Shown here: positions 30,282 to 41,382 of the stretch, one piece after another
Position numbering within the stretch: the stretch's first letter is position 1
Layout: the number at the start of each line of letters is the position of its first letter
Source: Rubellimicrobium sp. CFH 75288
GTDB lineage: Bacteria; Pseudomonadota; Alphaproteobacteria; Rhodobacterales; Rhodobacteraceae
Length of the DNA: 64,000 nt
Direction: 5' to 3'
Assembly: GCF_009904055.1 (NCBI RefSeq)
Contig: NZ_WYDP01000005.1
Coordinates: 62,001 to 126,000 of the forward strand
Made by a program: the position numbers and the translations under genes
Notes under the pieces: model-generated
The model's input: the letters and a program-made list of their open reading frames with translations, nothing else
What the model was told of the DNA's origin: nothing
Database searches by the model: none

Positions 30282-30956
30282 ATGCGCCGCACCGATCGCC
30301 TGTTCGCTCTCGCGCGGCTTCTCCGCGACGGCCGGCTGCACCGGGCCGAGGATCTGGCGCGCCGTCTCGGGGTGAGCCGCCGCACCGTCTATCGCGACAT
30401 GGACACGCTGATCGCCTCGGGCGTGCCCATCGCTGGCGAACGCGGACTCGGCTACACCGCCACCGCCGCAGTCACCCTGCCGCCGCTGAACCTCACCCTG
30501 CCCGAACTCGAGGCCCTCCAGCTCGGACTCGCCGCGGTGGAGCGGGGGGGCGACCCCGACCTCGTCGCCGCCGCGCGCAGCCTCGCGGCCAAGCTCGACG
30601 CCACCCTGCCCGAGGGGCGGCTGCCGCCGGCCGCCGCACCGGCGGGGCTCGCGCTTCATGCCTTTGCCGAGGCTTCTCGCGGCTTCCGCCATCTGCCCGC
30701 GCTGCGCGCCGCGCTGCGCGCGCGCCAGAAGCTGCGCGTGGCGATGCCGGCCGATCCCGCCGCCCCCCTGCGGGTGGTCCGCCCGCTGCGCCTCGACTAC
30801 TGGGGCCGCGTCTGGACCGTCACCGTCTGGTGCGAAACGACGGAAGGCTTCGCCGACCTGCGCGCCGACCTCATCGAGACGCTCACCCCCCTGCCGCAGC
30901 TCTTCGCCGACGAGCCGGGCCGCACCCTCGCCGACCGTCAGGCGGCCGCGTCCTGA
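30282..30956 (+). CDS. YafY-type transcriptional regulator with HTH and WYL domains
   Basis: DNA-binding regulator of 224 residues. The helix-turn-helix lies at about 6-55 (AEDLARRLGVSRRTVYRDMDTL). The C-terminal half is a WYL-type ligand domain (RPLRLDYWGRVWTVTVWCE). A GGAGG site lies 6 bases upstream. No glyoxalase-type gene, the frequent partner of such regulators, is next to it. Its end overlaps the convergent ABC ATPase gene by 19 bases. Confidence 0.9.
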   Translation: MRRTDRLFALARLLRDGRLHRAEDLARRLGVSRRTVYRDMDTLIASGVPIAGERGLGYTATAAVTLPPLNLTLPELEALQLGLAAVERGGDPDLVAAARSLAAKLDATLPEGRLPPAAAPAGLALHAFAEASRGFRHLPALRAALRARQKLRVAMPADPAAPLRVVRPLRLDYWGRVWTVTVWCETTEGFADLRADLIETLTPLPQLFADEPGRTLADRQAAAS

Positions 30957-32080
30957 ACAGGCGCCGCTCCCCGGCCCGCACCTTCAGCCCCGCGCGGGAA
31001 CACGAAGCAGCGGTCGCGCCGGAACATGATCCAGAGCGGCGTGCCCGGCCGCGGCAGGAAGACCCAGGGCACGGTGGCCTTCAGCACCGATCCGTCATGA
31101 TCCATGCGCAGCTCCACCAGGCTCTCGTGCCCCATGAACCGCGCGCGCTCGACCACCCCGCGCGCCGCGACGCCGTGGCTCGCCGTCTCGCGCGGGCCCC
31201 GCCCGCCGCGGTCGAAGTCGAGCGCCAGATGCTGGGGCCGGATCGCGATGTCCACCTCCGTGCCGTCGGGCAGGCCGGGGGCGAGAAAGGGGCCGAACGG
31301 CGTTTCGGTCAATGCGCCCCGCACCACGCCGCGGATGACGTTCAGGTCCGAGAAGAAGGCCGCCGCGCGCAGGTCCACGGGGTTGTTGTAGATCGTGTAG
31401 GGCGCGCCGCGCTGGACGATCGCGCCGTCGCGCATCAGCAGGATCTCGTCCGCCATCCGCATCGCCTCGGCCGGGTCGTGGGTGACGAGAAGGACCGCCG
31501 CGCCCTCCGCCTTGAGCACGGCCAGCGTCTCGTCGCGGATCTCGTCGCGCAGCCGCCCGTCGAGCCCCGAGAAGGGCTCGTCCATCAGCAGGATGCGCGG
31601 CCGGGGGGCGAGCGCGCGCGCCAGCGCCACGCGCTGCTGCTCGCCCCCCGACAGCTGATGGGGCAGGGCGTCGGCGTGGCGCTCCATGTTGACCCGCGCC
31701 AGCAGGTCGCGCACCCGCTCCGCCCGACCGGCCATCCGGCGCGGCAGGCCGAAGGCCACGTTGTCGGCCACGCTCAGATGCGGAAACAGCGCGAAATCCT
31801 GGAACATCAGCCCGATGCCGCGCGCCTCGGGCGGCACGTGCACCCCCTCGCCCACGACGGGGCTTCCCTCGACCCGGATCGTGCCCGCATCGGGCCGGTC
31901 CACTCCGGCCACGATCCGCAGCGTCGTGGACTTGCCGCAGCCCGAGGGCCCCAGCAGGCAGCTCACCTGCCCCGCCTCGACCTCGAACGAGACGTCGCGC
32001 ACGACCGTCCGCCCCCCGAAGGCGCGGGTCAGTCCCTCGACGGCCAGCCTCGGCGCCACGGGAGCCTCCGTTTCCGACAA
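30938..32080 (-). CDS. ABC transporter ATP-binding protein, iron(III)/spermidine type
   Basis: Nucleotide-binding subunit; 380 residues. Walker A GPSGCGKST, Q-loop FQDFALFPHLSV, signature LSGGEQQRVALARAL, Walker B ILLMDEPFSGLD and the switch His in LLVTHDPAEA. A C-terminal TOBE-like domain (AIRPQHLAL) follows. Sequence style suits FbpC (iron) importers. No permease or binding-protein gene is adjacent, so it is an orphan here; the substrate is uncertain. Confidence 0.88.
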   Translation of the reverse strand: MSETEAPVAPRLAVEGLTRAFGGRTVVRDVSFEVEAGQVSCLLGPSGCGKSTTLRIVAGVDRPDAGTIRVEGSPVVGEGVHVPPEARGIGLMFQDFALFPHLSVADNVAFGLPRRMAGRAERVRDLLARVNMERHADALPHQLSGGEQQRVALARALAPRPRILLMDEPFSGLDGRLRDEIRDETLAVLKAEGAAVLLVTHDPAEAMRMADEILLMRDGAIVQRGAPYTIYNNPVDLRAAAFFSDLNVIRGVVRGALTETPFGPFLAPGLPDGTEVDIAIRPQHLALDFDRGGRGPRETASHGVAARGVVERARFMGHESLVELRMDHDGSVLKATVPWVFLPRPGTPLWIMFRRDRCFVFPRGAEGAGRGAAPVQDAAA

Positions 32081-32124
32081 AACATCTCAGGCAACTAGGA
32101 CCCTGCGGCCGGGGACGCAACCCG

Positions 32125-32904
32125 TCACAGCGTGAGCGCGGTCGCCCCCCCGTCCACCAGCAGGTTCTGCCCGACGATGTAGCCCGCCCGGACCGAGCAC
32201 AGGAAGGCGCAGGCCGCCCCGAACTCGGCCGGCGTGCCGTAGCGCCCGGCCGGGATCTCCGCCCGCCGCCGGGCCTGCACCGCCTCCAGGCTGAGGCCCT
32301 CGCGCTCTGCGGCGGCGCGGTCCAGCGCCACGATCCGGTCCGTCTCGTGGCTTCCGGGCAGGAGGTTGTTGATCGTCACCCCCTGCCCCGCCACCTCGCG
32401 GGCGACGGCGGCGACCCAGCCCGTCAGGCCCATCCGCGCCGCCGTGGACAGCCCCAGCGACCGGCTGGGCGCGCGCACGGCCGAGGAGGTGATGTTGACC
32501 ACCCTTCCCCAGCCGCGCGCGCACATGCCCGGCAGGAACGCGCCCGCGAGCGCCACCGCGGACAGCATGTTGGCCTCGAGCGCGGCGAGCAGGTCCTCGC
32601 GCCCGAACTCGTGCCACGCGCCCGGCGGCGGCCCGCCCGCATTGGTCACGAGGATGTCGGCCTCGCCGGCCGCCTCGATCAGCCTCTGCCTCCCCTCCGC
32701 CGCGGTCACGTCCGCGGCCACCGCCGTCACCGGGACGCCGTGGGCGGCGCGGATCGCCGCGGCTGCCTCCTCCAGCGCCTCGCGGCCCCGCGCGGCCAGG
32801 ACCAGATGCACCCCCTCGGCCGCCAGCGCCTCGGCGCAGCCCCGCCCCAACCCGCGCGAGGCGCCCGTCACCACCGCCCGCCGCCCGGCGATCCCCAGAT
32901 CCAT
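32125..32904 (-). CDS. SDR-family protein lacking the catalytic Tyr/Lys
   Basis: Rossmann-fold protein of 259 residues. The cofactor motif TGASRGLG (13-20) and NAG (88-90) are intact, and a serine pair lies at 140-141. Where SDR enzymes have Tyr-xxx-Lys, this protein has Ser153-xxx-Arg157 (STAAR). This fits a FabG-like subgroup known to depart from the usual catalytic tetrad. Activity as a reductase is therefore doubtful; it may bind cofactor without standard chemistry. It is a single gene, divergent from the Hint protein. Confidence 0.85.
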   Translation of the reverse strand: MDLGIAGRRAVVTGASRGLGRGCAEALAAEGVHLVLAARGREALEEAAAAIRAAHGVPVTAVAADVTAAEGRQRLIEAAGEADILVTNAGGPPPGAWHEFGREDLLAALEANMLSAVALAGAFLPGMCARGWGRVVNITSSAVRAPSRSLGLSTAARMGLTGWVAAVAREVAGQGVTINNLLPGSHETDRIVALDRAAAEREGLSLEAVQARRRAEIPAGRYGTPAEFGAACAFLCSVRAGYIVGQNLLVDGGATALTL

Positions 32905-32984
32905 GCCTGTCCTCCGCGTTGACCCTGCCCCGGCATGATCCTAGCGTGTCGCGGCTGTGCAACCCCGATCGGCCGTCGCCCTCC

Positions 32985-33974
32985 ATGACCCCCGCCCCGT
33001 CGCCCACGGTCGAGACCCTGGCCGTCCTGCCGGCCGAGGCGTTCGTCGTCGTGTGGGGCGTCGCGCGCGGCGAGGCGCTGGGCATCGCCGACGACCTGGT
33101 GCCCGACGACCTCTACCGCCTCGTGCCGGACGCGGCGCCGCGCAAGCTGCGGGTCGCGCTCGACGCTGCGGGCCGGATGACCGTGGCGCCCGGCTCCGAG
33201 ACGGGGCAGACGGGCCATGCCGTCCATCTCGACTGCGCGCTGACCCTCGCGGCCGCGGACGGCCGGCTGTGGGAGATGCTGGTCCTCGTCGAGGTCGAGA
33301 ACGACGCCGTGGCCGCGATCCACGCCCTGCCGCTCGCCGGGGCCGAGCCGGGATCGGAGCACCGCCTGGTCGGGATCGACCGTCACGCCGCCACCGCACG
33401 CCTGGCCGAACTCGCCTCGGCCTCCTTTGCGCGCGGCACGCGCATCGCGCTCGCCTCCGGCGCGCAGGTCCCGGTGGAGGATCTCCGCCCCGGAGACCGG
33501 GTGCTCACGCGCGACGACGGGCCCCAGCCGCTGCGCTGGATCGGCTGCCGGACGGTGCGCGCGACGGGGGCCTTCGCGCCGGTCGTCATCCGCGCGGGCG
33601 CGCTTCACAACGCAGGCGACCTCGTCCTAGCGCCGGACCACCGCATCTTCGTCTGGCAGCGCGAGGACCGTCTCGGCGCCGGCCGCGCCGAGGTGCTGGT
33701 GCGCGTCCGCCACCTCGTCAACGGCGACAGCGTCCAGATCCGCGAAGGCGGCTTCGTGGACTATTTCCAGCTCCTGTTCGACGACCACCAGATCGTCTTC
33801 GCCGAGGGGATCGCGGCCGAATCGCTCCTGGTGGACCTGCGCACCTGCGCGGGCCTGCCCATGGGCGCGCGTCCGCACGGTCCGCGGCGCCATCTCGCCT
33901 ACGAGGTGGCCGAGAACCTGCTGCCGGGGGCGGACATGGCCGAATTGCTGCGCCGCGCCTCCTCCGCCCGCTGA
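32985..33974 (+). CDS. Hint-domain protein, first-position Cys replaced by Ser
   Basis: Function unknown; 329 residues. After an unrecognised N-terminal ~140 residues comes a Hint (hedgehog/intein) module of the type widespread in Rhodobacterales. It reads SFARGTRIALASG from residue 147, then VPVEDLRPGDRVLTRDDGP, and the late APDHRIFVWQ with His219. The residue at the intein-like cleavage position is Ser147, not Cys. Whether it self-cleaves is unknown. A later ATG was chosen because it directly precedes the conserved-looking sequence. Confidence 0.82.
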   Translation: MTPAPSPTVETLAVLPAEAFVVVWGVARGEALGIADDLVPDDLYRLVPDAAPRKLRVALDAAGRMTVAPGSETGQTGHAVHLDCALTLAAADGRLWEMLVLVEVENDAVAAIHALPLAGAEPGSEHRLVGIDRHAATARLAELASASFARGTRIALASGAQVPVEDLRPGDRVLTRDDGPQPLRWIGCRTVRATGAFAPVVIRAGALHNAGDLVLAPDHRIFVWQREDRLGAGRAEVLVRVRHLVNGDSVQIREGGFVDYFQLLFDDHQIVFAEGIAAESLLVDLRTCAGLPMGARPHGPRRHLAYEVAENLLPGADMAELLRRASSAR

Positions 33975-33984
33975 GACGCGCGCC

Positions 33985-34575
33985 TCAGCGCCGCTCGGCC
34001 ACGATCCCCAGAAGACCCGGCTGCGTCCGCCCGTCCAGCGTGAAGCGCGTGCCCGCCCCCTGCGCAGCGTTGAGCGCGGGCGGCACACCCGCCGACCGGC
34101 CGCGGAAATTGCCGAAGATGGAGCCGTCCACTCCCACGACCCCGCTCTCGCGACCCGTCAGCACCCCGGCGATGTCGGCCGTGAACCGGCTGGGCGAGCC
34201 GGCGCGCAGGTCGCCGTTGCGGATGCGCAATTCGCCGTCCAGCGCCTGGATCGCGCCACCGTCGAGCGAGCCCACCATGTTGCCCACCGTGCCGCTGATC
34301 CGGTCCAGCCCGAACTCGGCCACAAGCGCGGCATCTCCGATCAGCCTGGTCTGGTTCCCGGCGCCCATGGCCAGCACCGCATGGCCGTCATAGCGCGCCG
34401 CCCCCGTCACCGGCATGTCGAGAAGCCCCGTGACGGGCTCCGCGTTCACCCGCCGCGCCATGGCCGCGTTGCGATCGGCCAGGTCGGCATACCGCTCCGC
34501 GGGATCCATGCCGACGCTCGCCCCGCTGCACCCTGCCGCAGCCAGCAGGGCCGCCGCCATCCACGACCGAATCAT
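33985..34575 (-). CDS. Lipoprotein with TbpB-like beta-barrel features, copy 1
   Basis: Predicted outer-envelope lipoprotein of 196 residues; signal peptide ends AAAGC with the lipid cysteine at 16. The mature part is rich in short beta strands with the pattern GAARYDGHAVL, then AEFG, ISGTVGN, and GVDGSIFGNFRG, followed by a C-terminal VAERR. These resemble the small barrel seen in transferrin-binding-protein-like or Slam-dependent lipoproteins (inferred fold). It is paralogous to the gene upstream. No secretion or receptor gene lies beside the pair. Confidence 0.8.
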   Translation of the reverse strand: MIRSWMAAALLAAAGCSGASVGMDPAERYADLADRNAAMARRVNAEPVTGLLDMPVTGAARYDGHAVLAMGAGNQTRLIGDAALVAEFGLDRISGTVGNMVGSLDGGAIQALDGELRIRNGDLRAGSPSRFTADIAGVLTGRESGVVGVDGSIFGNFRGRSAGVPPALNAAQGAGTRFTLDGRTQPGLLGIVAERR

Positions 34576-34639
34576 CTCCGCCTCCCCGACCGCGCGCCGC
34601 CATCAGGCGCGCGGCCGGGCCGGCTGGCAAGCCTGATGC

Positions 34640-35263
34640 TCAGCGCGGACGCTCGGCAGAGACGACGATGCCGCCCTCGCGGCGCTGGCCGTTCAGCCGC
34701 AGGTCCGTGCGCGGCCCGGTGATCGCGCTCACGGCGGCCGCGGGCCGGCGGCCGTCCGTGTGGAACACCCCGATCAGGTCGCCGTCCACGCTGATGCGAT
34801 CCCGGCCGCCGCGCAGCCGGCCCTCCACATCCGCCTGCCAGCCGGTCGCAGGCCCCCGCGCGATGCGGCCCTCCGTCACGGCGAGCGAGCCCGAGAAATC
34901 CGTCACCGGCCGGCCGTCCACCACGCCGATGAAGTCGTTGAGTTCGCCCCCGATCGTGTTGCGGCCGAAATCGGCGCGCAGGTCGGCGCGGCCGACCACG
35001 CTCGCCCCCCCGCCCGGCCCCGACGTCGGCGGCTCCAGCCGCAGCGCCGCGAAGCCGTCATAGCGCGCCGTCCCCGTCCGGGGCAGCGCCGCCGCATCCG
35101 TCACGGGCAGCCGCCCCACCCGGTCCGCCAGCGCCCCGGCCTCCTGCAGCCTCTCGCCCGACCGCGCGAGCACGTCCCGCTCACGCGACGAGCAGCCCGC
35201 CGCCACCGCCAGCGCGGCCGCGGCCGCCACCATCCACCGTCCTCGACTCGTCCACAGGCCCAT
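34640..35263 (-). CDS. Lipoprotein with TbpB-like beta-barrel features, copy 2
   Basis: Predicted lipoprotein of 207 residues; signal peptide ends VAAGC (cysteine at 24). It matches copy 1 in order and spacing: GTARYDGFAAL, ADFG, IGGELND, SVDGDLIGVFH and C-terminal SAERPR. The pair clearly arose by duplication and has diverged strongly. The start lies 76 bases from the divergent prfC start. The product probably faces the periplasm or cell surface. Confidence 0.8.
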   Translation of the reverse strand: MGLWTSRGRWMVAAAAALAVAAGCSSRERDVLARSGERLQEAGALADRVGRLPVTDAAALPRTGTARYDGFAALRLEPPTSGPGGGASVVGRADLRADFGRNTIGGELNDFIGVVDGRPVTDFSGSLAVTEGRIARGPATGWQADVEGRLRGGRDRISVDGDLIGVFHTDGRRPAAAVSAITGPRTDLRLNGQRREGGIVVSAERPR

Positions 35264-35339
35264 GGCCGCCTCTCTCCTCTCCGGGGGCGCCGCCGCGGCG
35301 CATTGCCGAACGGGCCCGCCCCGCCTAGAAGGGCGCGCC

Positions 35340-36941
<1,602 letters not shown>

Positions 36942-37067
36942 CCCCCCGATTCGCGCGGCTCCCGCGCCACGGTCAACCCCGTTGCGCGATCCGCGCCCCC
37001 TGCGCGCGGTGCCGTAACGCCTCGTTAACCTGTCTGCGCGATCCTGCCCCCATCCACCGCAGCAGGA

Positions 37068-38168
<1,101 letters not shown>

Positions 38169-38267
38169 GGCTCCGGTCCCCTCGGCGCGGCAGGCAGGGC
38201 CGTCATGTGGTGTCGCGGCGACGGCCCTGCAACGATGCGGGGGTTACGCCCCGCCCCGCAAGCCGGA

Positions 38268-39440
38268 TCACGGCAACCCGTCCAGCGCCTCCGTCACGTC
38301 GGCCAGCAGGTCCTCGGGCGCCTCCAGCCCGCAGGACAGCCGCACCAGCCCCGGCCCGATGCCCAGCCGGTCCTTCTGGTCCTGCGGCAGCCGCTGATGG
38401 GTGGTGGTCGCGGGATGCGTGGCAATGGACTTCGCATCCCCGAGATTGTTCGAGATGGTCACGATCCGCAGGGCGTTCAGGAACGCGAACGCCCGCTCGC
38501 GCGAGCCGAGGTCGAAGGACAGCACCGTCCCCCCCGACCCCGTCTGCGCCAGGGCCAGCGCGTGCTGGGGATGGCTCGGCAGGCCGGGATAGAGGACCCG
38601 CACCCCCCGCTCCTCCAGCGCGCGGGCCAGCGTCAGCGCCGTCTCCGCCTGCGCCCGCACCCGCAGGTCCATCGTCTCGAGGCCCTTCAGCATCAGCCAG
38701 GCCGTGAAGGGCGACATGGCCCCCCCGGTATGCTTCATGAAGGGCTCGAGCGTCCGGCGCACGAAGGCCCGGCTCCCCAGCACCACGCCCCCCAGCGCGC
38801 GCCCCTGCCCGTCCACATGCTTGGTCGTGGAATAGATCACCACGTCCGCGCCCAGCTCGGCCGCGCGCGAGAAGACGGGCGTGGCGAACACGTTGTCGGC
38901 GAGCACGAGCGCGCCCGCTTCCCGCGCGATCCCTGCGACGGCGGCGATGTCCACCACCTCGAGCGTGGGGTTGGAGACGGTCTCGAAGAACACCGCGCGC
39001 GTGCCGGGCGTCACCGCCTCGGCCCACTGGTCCATGTCCGTGCCGTCCACGAACACGGTCTCCACCCCGAAGCGCGGCAGCACCTCCTCGAGCACGTAGA
39101 GGCACGATCCGAACAGCGCCCGCGCCGCCACGACCCGGTCGCCCGCCCGCACGACGCCGAGGAGCGCCCCCGACACCGCCGCCATCCCCGAGGCGGTGGC
39201 GAACGCGTCCTCCGTCCCCTCGATCGCGGCCATGCGGGATTCGAACATGGCCGTGGTGGGGTTGCCGTAGCGGGCATAGATGAATTCGTCCGGCCCCGCC
39301 TCGAGAAAGCGCGCCTCCGCTTCCTCGGCGCTCCCGTAGGCGAAGCCCTGCGTGAGGAAGATGGCCTCGCTCATCTCGCCGAACCGGCTGCGCCGGATGC
39401 CGGCCTGCACGGCGCGCGTGCGCTTGCTCCAACGGTCCAT
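38268..39440 (-). CDS. metZ: O-succinylhomoserine sulfhydrylase
   Basis: PLP enzyme that makes homocysteine by direct sulfhydrylation; 390 residues. The PLP lysine is Lys207 in YSTTKHVDGQGRALGG. Other family segments are YARYGNPTT and FFETVSNPTLEVVDI. The related cystathionine gamma-synthase is less likely because of the MetZ-like N-terminus with WSKRTRAVQAG. A good promoter and three GTCACCG repeats lie upstream. Confidence 0.93.
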   Translation of the reverse strand: MDRWSKRTRAVQAGIRRSRFGEMSEAIFLTQGFAYGSAEEAEARFLEAGPDEFIYARYGNPTTAMFESRMAAIEGTEDAFATASGMAAVSGALLGVVRAGDRVVAARALFGSCLYVLEEVLPRFGVETVFVDGTDMDQWAEAVTPGTRAVFFETVSNPTLEVVDIAAVAGIAREAGALVLADNVFATPVFSRAAELGADVVIYSTTKHVDGQGRALGGVVLGSRAFVRRTLEPFMKHTGGAMSPFTAWLMLKGLETMDLRVRAQAETALTLARALEERGVRVLYPGLPSHPQHALALAQTGSGGTVLSFDLGSRERAFAFLNALRIVTISNNLGDAKSIATHPATTTHQRLPQDQKDRLGIGPGLVRLSCGLEAPEDLLADVTEALDGLP

Positions 39441-39481
39441 CGCCGCCCCCCGATCGCCTCCGCCCCTCCGGCCGCGGCGGG

Positions 39482-39510
39482 GCTATGGCGGCCCCTTCCG
39501 GTCCCGTCAA
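39482..39510 (-). promoter_or_regulatory. metZ: Predicted metZ promoter
   Basis: Minus-strand TTGACG (-35) and CATAGC (-10) are separated by 17 bases, about 42 bases before the metZ ATG. The -35 is close to the alphaproteobacterial consensus and the -10 is weak, which fits an activated promoter. Confidence 0.5.
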
Positions 39511-39518
39511 GCGCGGCT

Positions 39519-39547
39519 GTCACCGCATCGTCACCGTGCCGTCACCG
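39519..39547. repeat. Three GTCACCG direct repeats with 11-base period
   Basis: Three exact GTCACCG copies start 11 bases apart each, so they face the same side of the helix. They end 9 bases upstream of the metZ -35 box and 54 bases before the divergent hydrolase gene. The layout is that of an activator-binding array (inferred). Confidence 0.65.
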
Positions 39548-39600
39548 GGTTGTGAGACAAGGAAGCTACGGGGCGGCCGAGGCAGGAGGGCCGCCCGACC

Positions 39601-40482
39601 ATGCTGCTCGCCACGACCGAGACAGACCCCCCCGACCCGGGCGCGCTCGCCCGCGCGCTGGCGGTGCTGCCGCCGGGGGCGCCGGTCGTGGCGCTGGTGC
39701 ACGGCTACCGCTTCCGCCCCGGCGCCGGCCCGGACGACCCGTTCCGCCACATCCTGTCGCTCAGCCCGGACCGCAGCCTCTGGGGCGCGGTGTCCTGGCC
39801 CCGGCGCCTGGGACTGGGCGGACAGGCGGGGCTGGCGCTCGGCTTCGGCTGGGACGCCAAGGGCTCGCTCTGGCGGGCGCATGCCCGCGCGGCGGAGGCC
39901 GGGGCGGCGCTGGCGCAGCACCTCGCGCTGGTGCGGCGGCTGGACCCCGGCCGCCCGGTCGGGCTTCTCGCCCATTCGCTGGGCGCGCGCGTGGCCGCCG
40001 CCGCGATGATGCGGCTGCCCCCGGGATCGGTGCGGCGCGCGATCCTCTTGGCCGCCGCGCTCTCGCGCGCCGAGGCGCTGGCCCTGGCGCAAAGCCCATC
40101 GGGCCGGACGGCCGAGATCGTCAACGTCACGGGGGCCGAGAACCGCCCCTTCGACTGGGTGCTGCGCGCAGCCCTGCCCTGGCAGGGGCCGCGGCTCTCG
40201 GGGGGGGACGTCCGCGCGCCGGGCTGGCTCGACCTGCCGCTGGACTGCCCGGCGACACTCGGGGCCCTGGCTCGCGCGGGCTGGCGCATCCCGCCCCCCT
40301 CGCGCGCGATCTGCCACTGGTCGGGCTACCTGCGCCCCGGGATCTGGCGCCTCTACCGTTCGATCCTGCTCGAGCCGGACGCCACGCCCTGGTCGCTGCT
40401 GTGCGCGGCCGCGCCGCTGCCGGCTTCACCCCGCCCCGGCCGATCGGCGGCCGCCCTGCCGCCGGCCGTCTCGCATCCCTGA
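39601..40482 (+). CDS. Alpha/beta hydrolase-fold protein
   Basis: Cytoplasmic hydrolase-like protein of 293 residues, substrate unknown. The oxyanion-side segment VALVHGY (residues 30-36) and a nucleophile elbow AHSLG with Ser126 are visible. The rest does not match a family I can name. The C-terminal ~30 residues are Pro/Ala-rich. Divergent from metZ and sharing the repeat-bearing intergenic region. Confidence 0.82.
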   Translation: MLLATTETDPPDPGALARALAVLPPGAPVVALVHGYRFRPGAGPDDPFRHILSLSPDRSLWGAVSWPRRLGLGGQAGLALGFGWDAKGSLWRAHARAAEAGAALAQHLALVRRLDPGRPVGLLAHSLGARVAAAAMMRLPPGSVRRAILLAAALSRAEALALAQSPSGRTAEIVNVTGAENRPFDWVLRAALPWQGPRLSGGDVRAPGWLDLPLDCPATLGALARAGWRIPPPSRAICHWSGYLRPGIWRLYRSILLEPDATPWSLLCAAAPLPASPRPGRSAAALPPAVSHP

Positions 40483-40599
40483 ACGACCCGGCCGGCGCAA
40501 CGCTCCGTCGGGTTCCGTCGCCCGAGCCCACCGGGACGTCTCCCATGCGGCTGCCGCACGCCAGGGGCGCCCTTCCTTGCGCCGGACACCCCGCTGTGG

Positions 40600-40617
40600 C
40601 AGGCCGGAGCCGGCCTG
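40600..40617 (+). other. Hairpin in the gap before the GST gene
   Basis: CAGGCCGG and CCGGCCTG form a perfect 8-bp stem with an AG loop, 118 bases after the hydrolase stop. The 192-base gap holds no credible gene. The hairpin may end the hydrolase transcript or sit in the GST leader. Confidence 0.35.
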
Positions 40618-40674
40618 TCGCGGGCGGTGCGGGTCTCCCGTGCGGCAGCCCCGGCACACAGGAGACGAGTCCCC

Positions 40675-41382
40675 ATGCCCGCACCGATCGCGCTTCACTA
40701 CTGGCCCACCCCGAACGGCCACAAGATCACCATCGCGCTGGAGGAAATGGGCCTGCCCTACGAGGTGCATCTGGTGGACATCGGCCAGGGCGACCAGTTC
40801 CGCCCGGACTTCCTCGAGATCGCGCCCAACAACCGGATGCCCGCCATCGTGGACCCCGAAGGGCCGGACGGCGCACCGGTCTCGATCTTCGAATCGGGCG
40901 CGATCCTGCAATACCTCGCCCGCAAGACCGGCACCTTCTGCGGCCGGACCGAGCGCGAGCGCATCGCGGTGGACCAGTGGCTGATGTGGCAGATGGGCGG
41001 GCTCGGTCCCATGGCGGGACAGGCCAACCACTTCCTGCGCTACGCCCCCCAGATGGAGCCGCCGCAGGTCCTGCCCTATGCGCAGGACCGCTACCGCTCG
41101 GAGGTCGCGCGCCTCTACGGCGTGCTCGACCGCCAGCTCGCCCGCACGGGCGCCTTTGTCGCCACCGAGGAGCCGACGATCGCCGACTTCGCGATCTTTC
41201 CCTGGGCCCGCGGCTGGTCCCGGCAGGAGCAGACCCTGGACGACAAGCCCCACATGGCGCGGTGGCTCGCGGCGATGGAGGCGCGCCCGGCCGTCGCGCG
41301 GGGCCTTGCGGTCGCGGCCGAGGCGCGGGCGCCGGGCCCCCTCGACGCGCGGGCGCGCGAGGTGCTGTTCGGCCGGCGCTAG
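40675..41382 (+). CDS. Glutathione S-transferase family protein, YfcG/Nu type
   Basis: 235 residues: thioredoxin-fold N-terminus (to ~85) and helical C-terminus. Features match disulfide-bond oxidoreductase GSTs: NGHKITIALEEMGLPY, VDIGQGDQF, PNNRMPAIVD and ESGAILQYLA. These usually reduce disulfides or protect against peroxide. GGAG lies 10 bases upstream. The stop codon shares CTAG with the convergent yciB stop. Confidence 0.9.
   Translation: MPAPIALHYWPTPNGHKITIALEEMGLPYEVHLVDIGQGDQFRPDFLEIAPNNRMPAIVDPEGPDGAPVSIFESGAILQYLARKTGTFCGRTERERIAVDQWLMWQMGGLGPMAGQANHFLRYAPQMEPPQVLPYAQDRYRSEVARLYGVLDRQLARTGAFVATEEPTIADFAIFPWARGWSRQEQTLDDKPHMARWLAAMEARPAVARGLAVAAEARAPGPLDARAREVLFGRR

Noticed and set aside
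39441-39540. SAM-type riboswitch upstream of metZ
   Set aside because: The predicted leader is only about 35 bases and shows no conserved riboswitch core. The repeats lie upstream of the promoter, so they are DNA sites, not RNA.
40483-40674. Short ATG-started frame in the gap before the GST gene
   Set aside because: It is Arg/Pro/Gly-rich, lacks a ribosome site, and runs into the GST gene out of frame.
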